Of a stretch of 64,000 bases of DNA, positions 30,856-43,326 are shown piece after piece; position 1 is the first letter of the stretch, and each line of letters begins with the position of its first letter. The DNA is from Ophioderma brevispina (Eukaryota > Echinodermata > Ophiuroidea > Amphilepidida > Ophiodermatidae): the NCBI GenBank assembly GCA_023653785.1, contig JAMKCH010005362.1:1-64000 (forward strand), written 5' to 3'. The translations under genes were made by a program, and so were the position numbers. A model generated the notes under the pieces. It was given only the letters and a program-made list of their open reading frames with translations, searched no databases and had not been told where the DNA came from.

Positions 30856-31369
30856 AAAAGCTGATAAAGACATGAGTCGTCAAGAACAAGGAACAGGAAA
30901 TCACTCACCGGTCTAGTACAAAGATGCAGATGAGGAAGCACATGTTGGTCTACCTTTACGGATGTTACGGACAAAGGCAGTAGTTGAATTGGGAGTCTGT
31001 CATGCAGGTCGACCCCTCCTGGGAGTAAGAAGAAGAAGAAACTTTTGTATGTCTGGACGTAGAGCTGCTGTATTCCAATCAACGCAATTTCATGATAAAC
31101 TGCCAATCAGAAGCTGTGGGGGGGCAAAGACCAATCTACGGACCTGCCAATCATGTCAACTCCATCATCGCACACTGCGGTAGCACGTCAGCCCGGACCA
31201 GTTTGGGGCACCAAGGGGTAGGTGCGAGAAAAGAGTTAGAAAAAAATCAGTTTATACCACATGTTAGGTTACATAGTGGGGATCATCGCCGGGTGGATGT
31301 AGAAATCGAAGTGGTTGCAATTATTTTTATGGGCCAAAAAAGTCAAAATGGACCAAATTAGGTTGTAAA
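30856..31369. other. No feature recognised
   Basis: Overlapping open frames of 70-97 codons on both strands, none with a recognisable motif. Confidence 0.35.
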
Positions 31370-32510
31370 ATCATAATCGAATGGTGATTAGTTACCCGAC
31401 TTCATAGAATGTAAAATACTTAATAAATTCCCCACTATATAGCTGTAGATTAAAGAAGACTTTGAATGTTGGATGCTGTGGGGGTTAATTTTACCACGAA
31501 TAGGGACCCAAAAAGGGGTCAAAATTGACCCACAAATAAGGTTAAAACTCATAGAATGTGTGATTCCAACTTCATTATTAATGTAACATTTATTTAATTT
31601 TCCCACTATATTGCTGTAGAGTCAAGACGAACGAATGTGAAGTTGGAATCTGGGGTTATTTTTGACCACGGAAAGGGCCCAAAAATTGACCCAAATGAGG
31701 TAAAAGTCATAGAATGGTGGATGTACTTATTCACTTAAGCTAGTATATTTCATTTCCCCCATATAGCAGAAGATTCCAGAGAAAGGGAATGTTGAATCTA
31801 GGGTCAAATGATGACCCAGAAAGGGGTGAAAACGGCTTTAAATGACCCAAATAAGGTAAAAATCATAGAATGTGATTATTTAAGTCCAACTTTATACTAA
31901 AAGCAATAGTATTTTTCATTTTCTCCACCATATAGCAGCGTAAAATAAGGAATATGTTAAGGGAAAATCGTAGAATGGTGATGTATTGTATTCCAACCTC
32001 ATCCAAAATATAGTGTATTAATTTTCCCAGTCTAGAGCCGTGAATTTAAAAGAATTTGGAATGTGGGGGATCTGGGGTCAAAATTTACCACAGAAAGGGC
32101 CAAAAAGGGGTTAACTTTACCAAATGAGGTAAAAAATCATAGAATTGTGGATTGTATTCACTTAAACTAGTATTTCATTTTCCCCACTCTCTAGCAGAAG
32201 ATCCAGAAGAAATGGAAATGTTTGGATCTGGGGTCAAATTGACTCAGGAAAGGGTATAAAAAAGGGCTTACAATTGGCCCAAATAAGGTAAAAAAAAATC
32301 ATATAGAAGGTGATATTTGTATTATTCCAACTTTATATTTAAAAATGCAGTAGTATTTAATGTTCTCCAATCTCTTATAGCAATAGATTCAAGGAAGATA
32401 CATGAATGGTGGAATCTATCTGGGGTCAAAATTGACCCAGAAAAGAAGGAGACAGAAGGAAAAGGCAAAACCAAAAAGGTCCATAATGACCAAATATGAA
32501 GTCAAGTAAA
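31370..32510 (+). repeat. Degenerate tandem array of ~165-bp units, forward
   Basis: About seven units. Each has a CCCACTATATAGC-GTAGATT word, GAATGTTGGAATCTGGGGTC, an AATTGACCCAGAAAGGG-CC word and a GGTAAAAATCATAGAATGTG word. CCCACT-TATAGC landmarks occur near 31431, 31604, 31758, 31925, 32029, 32181 and 32370 (spacing about 100-190). Confidence 0.85.
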
Positions 32511-33091
32511 GGTAAAAAATGGCAAGATAATAATGCCACTTATATGCACTTTAAGACTTCTAAAATGAAACCCATATTCTTAATATATGGGAGTAGGTAA
32601 TAAACTAAATTTTGACCTATAGGTCAAGATTTACACCCCAACTTTAATATAGTGTCATTTTCATTGAATCGCTTGACTCCAATACCCATCTGTTAATTAT
32701 CGTGCCCCTATCATTTCAACCAGTTTTGATAGGGCTAAAAACGAGATTTATGAAGCCTCCTAGAATACGTGTAAAAAATAAATTCTATATAAGTTATATC
32801 TAATAATGTCTAAGTTAAATATTGTAAGTCCTACGATTTCACGAGTAAATGAGTAAAATAGTGCCTTTCTAAGACAACCAAAAATCTGTTTGATACCGGG
32901 GACGAGGCTATTTAAGGCCAAGTAAAAAAATAACTCAGTTGATCGTCCAGACTTGAAAAAAAGTTGGTGAGGGAGGCCTTATATTGTTATTTTATTATTT
33001 TTTCAATGATGGCCGCCCTGTCTAAGATGGCCACCATGATAAATTTGAAGATGCTTTGCGTTGTGGAAAAAATAAAATTAATAAAAAAAAT
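32511..33091. other. No feature recognised between satellite arrays
   Basis: AT-rich spacer; contains TTTGACCTATAGGTCAAGAT, a near-palindrome, at about 32610. Confidence 0.4.
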
Positions 33092-33164
33092 AGGGGTAGT
33101 GGGGGGGGTAGTTAGTTGGGGTAGGTGGGGGGGGGGTAGTGGGTGTTAGGGTGTGGGGTTAGGA
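33092..33164 (+). repeat. G-rich tract with quadruplex potential
   Basis: Runs of 4, 8, 3, 9, 3, 3 and 4 G separated by one to about six bases on the + strand; the only such tract in the window. Confidence 0.75.
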
Positions 33165-34860
33165 TGTAAGAAGGTTGAAGAAATCGCTCAACACAAAATG
33201 AAGGATAGCTTTTACGGTCTGAGAAGTTCAAATGTGCTCCGATTTTGATGACTCATTTTCCCCCTCTTTAGCCTTATTTTTGGTGGTGTTGTGATTTTTA
33301 AAAAAATAACAAAATCGGTGCGGCGTCCCCAAAATCGGAGCGGGCGGGGGACGATCACTGTTTTTTTACTTGGCATTAAGAGTGGATTTCAATCAATTTG
33401 ACCCTAAAATTGACCCTAGAAAGGGCCAAACGAGGTCAAAATAGACACAAAAGAGTGTTGTGAATTAAAAAGATATCAATGGGGCCATTATTACTTGTGG
33501 AAGTTAATCTTTTGAGAAGCAACTCCATAGACAAAATGTTTGCACTTTTTGACAGCTGGCAACCACATAGATTTTCATCCAATTGACGAAGACGATTGCC
33601 ATGTTGGCAAAAGGGGGACAATATCATCATCATCTTTTGTTCGAAATTCGTGGGTGGCGTACTTCTTTGCAAAAACGTCTTATCATGCATTTATTTGCTG
33701 CTCACACTTCAAAGTAAAGCTGGTATCTCTGCTGCAAAGCATATCAGAGTAGGTTAGTGATCTGGGGCTACCTATACTTGGACATGGAAGACTCCACAGA
33801 ATAAGGTCTGATATAATGTTTCCTTGACTTGAAAAGCATGCCACCGAACTGTCTCTATTCTGCTGCCCCAATTGTGTAATAGGAAGGATGTCACCAGAGA
33901 TCCGATATTCGGTTGGATGTTTTTGTGCAGGAGATAGTTCAACTGGTATGAGTTACCTGGTTATAAGGGCCACTTAAAAAAGCCTGCAGCTCCCCCTTAA
34001 TTGTCAATTTTTCTGCACCATACAGTAAGATGTTTCACACAGGCCTGTAGAAGGCAATCTGAGTTGCTATGGAGACAACAGACTTTCAGATTCTATACTT
34101 AAACCAGAATAGTAAAGACTAGGGTTTTGGTGATAATTCAGGGCAGGAAATAAAACCAAAAAATCAGATTTAACAACAATTTAGGATAGCGGTTATTCTG
34201 ACAGTCTGTTCTCTCTTACGGATGTTTTACCTAGTTTCAGGAAAAAAAGACTAATTGTGGCATATGGGGTGAAATTTTGGACCAATTTGGGTTTGGACCA
34301 TTTTGATCCTTTTCAAAGTTTTTTCATTGCGCATTCATTAAAAGGAACACTAAATTATGAGAGGGGCAATTTTTTTCAAAGGGAACTTCCCCCAAAATTA
34401 CAAAAGGGGCAAAATTTGGTTCCCAACATTATAACTCGGGGGGAAAATCTGGCACAAGTGGACTTTTTACCTACATAATTTCACTCGTAAACAAATCTTT
34501 TTTGGCCTTTTAGGGGTAATATGGGAGTTTTTGGAATGGGAGCGTAAGCCCCACCGCCCCTCCCCTGGTTACAAGCCTGATATTGTGCATTTATACCAAT
34601 TTTAACAGAGCAAGACTGCAGGTATGTAACCATGCATTTAATGGTTAATATATTGTTACCAAATTAGGTGGAATTGACCATTATTATCCAAAGTTTTCAA
34701 TTTTGGATGTTACTACCGCTTAAAGTGAAATCTTTTTGAAATTGGCTATTGTTATTGAAATTAATGCCTTAATATTGAAACATATGCAATTATCCTTGTT
34801 TTTACACATTTTAAGTCATTTTTATACTTTTGGCCATTGCTGGGGTTTACATTACAAATT
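33165..34860. other. Spacer between inverted satellite arrays
   Basis: A single further satellite-like unit (AATTTGACCC-AAAATTGACCC-AGAAAGGGCC) lies at about 33390-33450. Minus-strand open frames of 62-84 codons at 33436-33871 have no motif I can name. Otherwise nothing is seen. Confidence 0.4.
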
Positions 34861-35670
34861 CTTAAATCTACAGCTATATAGTGATGGCAAATAAACTAAA
34901 CAAATATGACGTTAACATTTTAAATAAGATGGAATAAATACATCACAATTTTACGATTTTTTACCATATTTTGTGTCAATTTACACCCTTTTGGCCCCAA
35001 TTCCAATATTCAATCTTCTTGAATCTACAGCTAGATAGTGGGGGAATTAAATAGTATTACATTCAATTATGATTTTTGTGTAAGTCGAAATAAATAAATC
35101 AACAATTCCATGGTTTTTACTCTGATTGGGGTCAATTTTGACCCTGTTTGGCCCTTTCTGGGGTCAAAAAACAATAACCCCAGATTCCAAACATTAAATT
35201 GTCATCATACAGCTATATAGTGGGGCAAAATGAACGGTACATTCAAAATTCAAGATGAAAAAATAACATCACCATTCTATGATTTTTACCACCTTTGGGT
35301 CAACTTTGACACTTTTGCCCTTCTGGGTAAAAAATAAACCCCAGATTCAACATGTTTTTTTCCAAAAATTCTTTTTTAATCTACAAGCTATATAGTGGGG
35401 AAAAATTAATAAATCGTTACATTAATATGAAGTTGGAAATCCACCCCATGTTTCTATGATTTTTACCTATTTGGGTCAATTTTGACCCATTTTTGGCACT
35501 TTCTGGGGTCAAAAATTAACCGAGATTCCAACATTCAAATTCTTCTTGAATCTACAGCTATATAGTGGTTAAGTTATTAGATTACATTTCAACATGAAAA
35601 GGTCGAATAAAATAAATCACCATTTTTATATTTTACCTAATTTGGGTCAATGTTGATGAACCTTTTTTGG
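34861..35670 (-). repeat. Degenerate tandem array of ~170-bp units, reverse
   Basis: The same unit as 31370-32510 but in reverse complement: CTACAGCTATATAGTGG recurs near 34868, 35026, 35208, 35382 and 35553, alternating with TTTGGGTCAATTTTGACCC and CCAGATTCCAACATTCAAAT words. Confidence 0.85.
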
Positions 35671-35689
35671 CCCATAAAAAATATTGCAC

Positions 35690-37689
35690 CCACTTTGATT
35701 TCTACATACACCCAGGTGATGATCCACACATTGTCCCTAACACCTGGGTACCATTGGCATTTTTACTCGTCCACCAGCATAACTCGAAAACTAGAGAACT
35801 TTTAAAGTGGCTGACCGTTACTGTTCCACCTCCTCAATGGTCGAGTTAGAGATACTCATTACAAAGCAGATAGGCCATGATACGTTCGTGATTTAACGAT
35901 TTTCGTGCTCAGGGCTGGGGATCACTTACTTCCTCACTAAAATTTAAAAATATTATGTAACCCAGGAAAAGCTGTTATCCCCCAAATGAAAACAGTGCAC
36001 CCATTATTTAGAAAAATGAATAAAATGTCAACTCAATTACTCCAGAATGTCAGTCACCCATAGCTACCGTAAACTCAAAGCCAACAATAGAGCTATTATG
36101 ATGCAAAAATCAACCTAAAAACACTTAGATATCTTCTCAACAGGGTATGCAGGTCCAGTGGTACTGCCTACCCATGTTGAAAAAGATTTTAAGCTATATC
36201 AGGTTTTAGGACTTCGCCGTAGTGAGCTCTTAGTATCTGTTCATAACTAAAGGGCAACTATACTCACCTCGCTCATGATTCTTTAAAATGTGGTCGCCTG
36301 ATACCATTGCCTTTATTGGTGAATTGAATAGCAATATGGGTTAAGGGACAATAACTTGCGGATCTAGGTTATGCACAATATTAGGTAAGTCCTTGCCATG
36401 GGCTTTCTTCATGAATTGGTCCCTTTACATGTTCTTTCGAAAAAAAAAAAATTATTAATCATATGGGCAAAGTAATTGAAATCACCACGTAGAATCTCCA
36501 GATTTCTTTTATCGCGAAAACAGGAAAGAACTTGCCAAATGCGGCAAGGACATAACAATCGAAAGTCTATTCAACTGCGTGCACATTAACAATAGACCGA
36601 TGTAAAAGAATGTGAAGTGTGTCACGGGCCGATTATTGAATATCAGTAGCTCCATGTACGCTTGCATGTTGAGGTTAGTGTATATCCATTGTCACTGATA
36701 TTCTGGAATAAAATTGAGTTGACAAAATTTATTCTTTTTCAAATAATGTGCACATTTTTCAGGGGGGCCACAGCTTTTCGTGGTTAAGATTATAATGTTT
36801 TAATTAGTGAAGGAAGGAAATAAGTAATCCCAGCGCTGGAGCACGAAAATTTAAAATAAAAGGCCCAAAATTGTATTATGTACCATGGCCTAGAAGATAA
36901 AACTGGCGCTCATGGGACTAAATAATGAAAGCAATCTTCTGATTATCTCCAAGGTCTGGAAACGTACGGCATAGCCGGAAACTAGAAAAAAAACATCCAC
37001 ACCATGAGAACTCTGAACTACATCTCTGCCATAGCCTTTCGCACAGCTGTTGGTACAACTTATCAAAATCCAGTATTACCAATGGCATAGCCCTAAGACA
37101 GAGGCAACTAACATTCTGAGACGCCAATGACTGGGTATTTCTGATGGATGAGGAAAACACAAATAGTGTCCCCGCCAGAAATTACTGAGACAGCTAAAAG
37201 ACCAGATATCACCATTCTTTTCAACCAAAAAAAAGCGGTGATCCATCATAGAGCGACGTCTCTATGGAGAAACCTATCCAGTGCATATGACGTAGGAAAG
37301 AATTAGAAAGAATTGGCAAATAACAGAGATCTAAAGGCTGACTGTGAAAACAGAGGATGTAGTGCTGCAGCACCAACCAGTTAAGGAGAGGGGGTACCGG
37401 GGGCCGGAATAATAACATTTGTCATAGCTAAAATTATTCCGTAGGTAATGTGGAGTTCATGAATGAAAAGCAGGTGATGACAAATTAAAAGTGGTCGGCA
37501 CTTTGCATACGACGCCATTTCCCAAAAGTGGCAGCATCTTAAAAGCCCCTATTTTTTCCAATGTAAACAAATCGCGCCCCCCCCTAATTTTAATCAAAGT
37601 CCATTTTTTGACCCCAAGTTGTATTGAAAATAGTTGTAGTTAAGACCACTGTGAGTGGCCCTAAGCCTAAACCACGCCGTATTTGGCAC
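35690..37689 (+). repeat. 2.0-kb tandem duplication, copy A
   Basis: Copy A starts at the end of the satellite array (CTTTGATTTCTACATACACC) and matches copy B (37690-39694) throughout, with many small indels. Landmarks: GTGATGATCCACACAT, the TIR element, GTACGGCATAGCCGGAAACT and GCATACGACGCCATTTCCC. Confidence 0.9.
35901..36848. mobile_element. TIR element, family member 2
   Basis: TTTCGTGCTC-AG-GCTGGGGA and TCACTTACTTCCTCACTAAA on the left are mirrored by TTTAGTGAAGGA...AAATAAGTAATCCCAGCGCT and GGAGCACGAAAA on the right. The interior matches 24580-25300. No coding region recognised. Confidence 0.75.
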
Positions 37690-39694
37690 CACTTCTGATT
37701 TCTCAATCCCCCCTGTGATGATCCACACATAGTCTCTAAAACCTGGTACCATTGGCATGTTCACTCGTCCACCGTAACCCTAACTCTAAAACTAGAGCCC
37801 TTTGTCAAAGTGGCTGACGTACTAGTTCCACATCCCAATGGTCGTAGCTACGCATTAACAAGCATAATAGGCCATGATAAGTTCGTGATTTAACGATCTT
37901 TTCGTTCTCCATCGCTGGGGATCACAACTTTTCCTTCACTAAAAATTTAAAATATATTTAACCCCGGAAAAGCTGTATCCCCAAATGAAAAAAGTGCACA
38001 TCTATTTAAAAATGAATAAATGTCAACTCAAATTTACTCCCAGAATGTCAGTTACCAATATGTACACGTAAACACAAGCCAACAATCGAGCGAATAGTCA
38101 ACAATCAACCTAAAAACGCTTCGGATCTCTCTCAACAGGGTTATGCAGGTCCATTGGTTACTGCCTCCACTGTTGAAAAATGTTAAGCTATATCAGGTGT
38201 TATGACGTCCCCATATTGAGCTCTATTATCTGTTTATAACTTAAAGGCCACATACTGCACCTCGCTCTTATTTTAAAATTAGGTCGCTGACTACCATTGC
38301 CTTTGCTTGGTAAATTGAATAGAAATATGGGTTTAAAGACAATACTTGCGGAATCTATGTTAGCACAAATTGGGTCCGTCTTGCCATGGCTTTTCTTTCA
38401 TGAATTAGGTCCCTTTACATGTTCTTTTCGAAAACAAAATATTAATCATATGTCAAAGTTAATTGAACACCAGATAGAAATCTTCAAGATTTCTTTCATC
38501 GCGAACAAGGAAAGACCTTACGCCAATGCGGCAAGGACCATAACATATCGAAGGGGGTCTATTCAAACTGCGTGGCACATTACAATAGACAGATGTAAAA
38601 GATTTGAAGTGTGTCACGGGCCGATTTATTGAATATCATTAGCTCCATGGTTCGCTGAGCAGTGTGAGGTTATGTTTATATCCATTGTCACTGATTTTCT
38701 GGAAATAAATTGAGTGACATTTTTATTTATTCATTTTTCTAAATAATGTGCACCTCTTTTCATGTGGGACACAGCTTTTCGTGGTTAGATTAATATGGTT
38801 TTAATTTTAGTGAAGGAAATAAGTAATCCCCAGCGCTGGAGCACTAAAATTTAAATAAAAAGGCCAAAATTGTATTATTACGCTGGCCTAGAATCCTACA
38901 GTACTGGCGCCATGACTAAATAATGAAATCAATCTCTGATTATCCCACAACAGGGTCCCGGCAACGTACGTCATAGCGGCAAACTTAAAAAAACATCACC
39001 AAATGATAATCTGAAACTCCAGCGTCTGCCATAAAAGCCTTTCGCATCAGCTGAGGTAGAATCCTATCGAAATCCAGTCTAACAAATGCATACCTAAACA
39101 GACAACTACATTCTGTGAAGAGGCCAATGAGGGGATATTCCTGATTGATGAGGAACACAAATAGTGGTCCCCGCCAGAAATTACTGAGACAACAAAGACC
39201 TATATTCAACCATCTTTTCAACCAAAAAAAAAAAAGACGGTGATCATCAGAGAGCTGACGGTCTCTATGGAGAACCTATCCAATGCATATGGTAGAAAGA
39301 AGTGCAAATCCCAAGATCTAAAGTCTGACTGTGAAACGAGGATTAGTGCTGCAGCACCAATCAGTTTAGGAGACTGGTACAGGGGCCGGAATAATAACAT
39401 TTGTCCTAGCTAACATTAGTCCTTAAGGATGTGGGAGTTTCCTGAAGCAGGTGATGTACAAAATTGAAAAGTGGTGGCACTTTGGCATACGACGCCATTT
39501 CCCCAAAGTGGCAGCCATCTTAAAGCACATTTTTTCACAATGTAAACAATCGCGCCCCCAAATCGCTCTCGCCCCCACCCCCCCCCTAATTGTAATCAAA
39601 GTCCATTTTTTGCACAGTTTTGTATTGTAAAAGAGTTTAGTTAAGACCACTGGTGAGTGGCTAATCCTACACGGGACTCGCCGTATTTGGCAAG
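37690..39694 (+). repeat. 2.0-kb tandem duplication, copy B
   Basis: Head-to-tail second copy of 35690-37689. The minus-strand open frames in A (36918-37418) and B (38985-39400) do not agree in frame with each other, arguing against a functional protein. Confidence 0.9.
37900..38848. mobile_element. TIR element, family member 3
   Basis: The copy of 35901-36848 carried by duplication B; TTCGTTCTCCATCGCTGGGG and CCCAGCGCTGGAGCACTAAA at its ends. Confidence 0.75.
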
Positions 39695-40947
39695 AAATCA
39701 TCTTTGTTTACTAATAAACGCCGGGATCCGACTTTTATTAGGTCTAGAAACAGTCGTATGGCACCTTCCATACCGTTTAAAATCTAAGTGGTCTGTTTTC
39801 ACAAAGAAATTAATATAAGGTAAGGTGTTGATTGACCTACACATAGCATATTAGAGACAAATCGGGATTTTTGAATTTTGAAAAAATTACTGATAGTGGC
39901 TTTAAAAGTAAAAACCCTAAGAAGACAGTTCGATCCTTAAAAAATGTGTTTTCTTGTAAAGGAGTTCAGCAATCAAATGTTTTCAGGTGCAGATATTTTC
40001 CAAGATTGCTTGATCCCAAAACGAAAAGTAATGCCATCTCCAAATTCGTAGTTTTTATTATACTCGAAAGGCATTTAAATTTGATTGCAACCTTCCCATA
40101 GATTCTGTGATTTTAGGACTTTGAAAATATACTATACTGTCAAGATTCAAAATGATAGGACCTACAAAATCCATTAGTAGGCAAATCAAATGAATCTCAA
40201 ACATAAACACAAAGTACTAATGAAAGTTGTCTAATGAGCCTGAATGGTGCCTCTCTGTTTCAAATCAATAAAATCATATATATTTCATCTGATATAGGTC
40301 TTTAGGTAACATATCCTGCACTTGCCTTAAAGAGACAAGGTGGAAATATTAATGTGATCAAAAGTTATTGTGCTTAATTTTCATGATGAAACATTATTTC
40401 TGTCATATAAGAATTAGAATGACAAAACTCGTTTTAGACATTCTGAAATGACACACATAGATAATTTCAATTCTTATACTGTCACATAAAGTGGACTAAA
40501 TTGACACGCTTGCGGTCAAAAACAAATTTGGTCCATTTAAAAACAAGTGACACTTACAGAGATTGATATGTGTTAGATTGACAGAGTTACACATTCCATG
40601 GATGAACACAAGATATCAAAAGACAAGGTACATTATCAAATTAAGCATAGCAAAATGTAGCTGATGAGATTACTCAAATGATCAAAAAATGTTTTTCTCA
40701 CAGGTAATCGAAACGCTTTTTAAGGTTCTCAAAATCAGAGAACCTTCCATGTCTTCCTACCCAGGAATCAAATTCGCAATTCACTGGAATTTGCTAAAAC
40801 AAAACATCCATTAAGTCTATGTACACTGTCTTTGCAAACAAAGACATAGCTATATCTTGTCTAAAAAATAAATGGATATTTATCCATAAGACAAGTTTAC
40901 AGCTATCCCTTTGTTACTCTTTAAACGCAGCCTTATGGTGCAGCCCT
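39695..40947. other. No feature recognised
   Basis: AT-rich. At about 39885, TTACTGATAGTGGCTTTAA resembles one end of the family 4 MITE (15626-15992), but no partner end was found. Confidence 0.4.
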
Positions 40948-41026
40948 CACTCCTCAGAGACCAACGCAGAGACCAAATTTGGTCCTCAGACACCAAATGC
41001 TTTCTGCATTTGGTCTCTGAGGAGTG
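40948..41026. repeat. Compact palindrome built from CTCAGAGACCAAA words
   Basis: CACTCCTCAGAGACCA on the left and TGGTCTCTGAGGAGTG on the right, with the words AGAGACCAAAT and CAGACACCAAATGC repeated between. The right arm GCATTTGGTCTCTGAGGAGT pairs with two separate left segments. Confidence 0.75.
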
Positions 41027-41106
41027 AAGGCTTCGGCCCTTACGAAACAGTACTGTAAGACATAATGAAGTAGAATATTTCAAGTCACACACATTATGAA
41101 CTTTTT

Positions 41107-41140
41107 AATATGTGTGTGTGTGTGCGTGCGTGCGTGCAAC
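41107..41140 (+). repeat. (TG)n/(CG) microsatellite
   Basis: TGTGTGTGTGTGCGTGCGTG, short simple repeat. Confidence 0.9.
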
Positions 41141-41199
41141 GGTCAACGGTGGTTGTGATTATAACTGCGCGGTTACGCAGCTTTGAACTGTGCGATTAG

Positions 41200-41362
41200 T
41201 ATAGTGCATTTATCTTCCTCGTGTCGGTGACGTCAACGCGTTCAGAGAGCTGTTTTGCGTGTGCAGTATCGCACCGCCTTTATGCGTACGCCCGTTTTAA
41301 TGCTGCGTATACTGCATAACACACTATAACGTCACTGACTCGAGGAAGATAAATGCACTATA
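41200..41362. mobile_element. 163-bp MITE with perfect 21-22-bp TIRs
   Basis: TATAGTGCATTTATCTTCCT at the left end and its exact complement AGGAAGATAAATGCACTATA at the right, plus GTCGGTGACGT/ACGTCACTGAC inside. Termini begin with TA, so a TA-target (mariner-type) insertion is likely. Confidence 0.85.
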
Positions 41363-41734
41363 GCGTTTCACACAATAATTATATCCTTTGTTACACATAA
41401 TAGATTCTGGGTAAAACAACTTTGAAAGGTTTTGATACTAAATTCGACTTTTTGAGGCTAATTGCATTGGTAATTGCATCGAGTCATTACGTTGAGGTAA
41501 TTGAATCGTTGCATTTATTACTGGGCATTTCATCTGATGAGTGTACAAACACACTGTTCTATGTAGGCCATGGGATCAAAGGAAATATTGTTCATTTGAC
41601 TACATACTTCGCCGGAGTAAGCATTTTTTTAAACTTTAAATACTAATAAATATTATAATTAAAATTTATTGGGCATGTCAATCGTAAAGGTTGCTCATTT
41701 TCATGATGTCATCTCATTTCTTTTCTGAATATCA
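41363..41734. other. No feature recognised
   Basis: A 74-codon + strand open frame (41422-41646) has no recognisable motif. Confidence 0.35.
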
Positions 41735-42560
41735 GTGACCAAGGGACATACACTATGGTACGTTGACTCAAAGCAAATAATGGTGATTATTGATAAGTAC
41801 ATCCACTCGGTTATGCAGCGAACAAAGCACTTCAGATTTTTTTATTGGAACTGCAGAGCCATTGGTACTGTCCATGAAGTTGAAAAGAATTTAAGGTATT
41901 ATCACCGCCCAGTTTTGATTGAGCTATCCTCGTTCGAGATTAAAATAAACTTTGAGGTTCTACTGTGACTTCAATAACTTTGACCGTATATTTCATCATT
42001 TATTCAAAAAGGAAAGAAGGTGAAAATGTCATGAAAGAAATTTTGCTTAAAGCTGTGACCTATGAATCAAGATCCATAACCTATTGCTGGACCTCATTTC
42101 TATTCAATTTGCTTCGACCTATGCTAATAACGCGTTAAATTGAAATGCGGCAATTTAGTGGTTTGGGTTCTGCACAAAGATATTAGGTCACAGTCTTGCA
42201 AACAACTTTTCTTTCATGACTTTTGTCGATCTTTGTTTCCTTTCGAATAAATGATGAAATATACTGTCAAGGTTAATTAAACGCACAGTAGAAGCCCAAG
42301 GTTTATTTATTCGTGAACAAGGACAGATGTCCTTTGCTTTGCGTCATGAAAAATAGCTCAATCTTAATCGAGTGGTGAAAGCACCTAAAATCTTTACAAC
42401 TGCATGGGTAATAAATATGGCTCTGTACTTCCAGATAAAAGTGTTTTATCCTCTGCATACCGAGCGGATTTACTGAATATCAACAATGCTATTATTTGTT
42501 CGAGTCAAATGCAGCATGATCTACTGGTCACTGATATTTAGCATGTTTAGGGAGAGAATT
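41735..42560 (+). mobile_element. TIR element, family member 4 (ends not clear)
   Basis: CATTGGTACTGTCCATGAAG, TTTCGAATAAATGATGAAAT, GGTTTATTTATTCGTGAACA and GGTCACTGATATTTAGCATG align in order with the elements at 24365, 35901 and 37900. Confidence 0.65.
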
Positions 42561-42676
42561 TGTAAATAGATTTTAAACAAATGTGCAACTTTTGGACTTG
42601 ACATTGAGTATTGAAAGGTATAATTAGGCAGTTCAGTTACCAATTACGTAATCGGTGAACAATCTACTGCGCTGAA

Positions 42677-42770
42677 CGCGCGCGCTTGTGTGTGTTTTGT
42701 GTGTGTGTGTGCGTGTGTGTACGTGTGTGTGTATATATGTGTGTGTGCGTGCGTGCGAGCGCTTGTAAGT
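42677..42770 (+). repeat. (GT)n microsatellite
   Basis: Alternating GT/GC/AT purine-pyrimidine tract; open frames over it are artefacts. Confidence 0.9.
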
Positions 42771-43326
42771 CTGCATATGCGTGTCCACACTCGTGAATTC
42801 CAATCGCTGATTTCAAAAAATAACATGTTGCGGATGTCTTGCTCCAGGATCTGAGTTAGTAGGTCCTGTGTGTGTCCAGTATAACAGAGTACGTCCTTTG
42901 CATGCGGACATGTCAATATTGAATTATTGAATGGTATTAATTGCCATATTTGAAACGTGTTTAATAAATTTGAAACGTATTATATCTAACGTAATGGCAC
43001 AAAAAATCGAACGTGATCGTTTTGTGAAAGTTGTTGAGATATGAATATGATGAATTTTATTTTAATCATAATCATCTTGGTGTATTTACTTATTATATGC
43101 TTTACTTACTTTATTTGCGTTGAAATATGGACACCGGTACAACAATATTATTGAATAGCGTTGTAGCGTTATATCTATATTGAAATGTATCATTGCAACA
43201 CTGCGTATGTTTTGTCACAACGTGATAATTGCAATATTAAAATGATTATAACTATAATAAGATGTGTTAGAATGTTGATAAACAAGCTAGTTAAAAGTTT
43301 AGTAGAGATAATGGTTGTACTGGAAA
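42771..43326. other. No feature recognised
   Basis: AT-rich DNA; nothing seen beyond chance open frames. Confidence 0.35.

Noticed and set aside
33130..33165. Second interstitial telomeric repeat (GTTAGGGTGTGGGGTTAGG)
   Set aside because: Only two TTAGG-like words in a general G-rich tract; not a telomeric array.
31370..35670. CRISPR-like array, suggested by regularly spaced repeats
   Set aside because: Units are contiguous and degenerate, without unique spacers, and the context is clearly eukaryotic.
38985..39221. Minus-strand frame with RLDFDRILPQL resembling an RT A block
   Set aside because: The corresponding frame in the sister copy (36918-37160) reads differently, and no other RT blocks follow.
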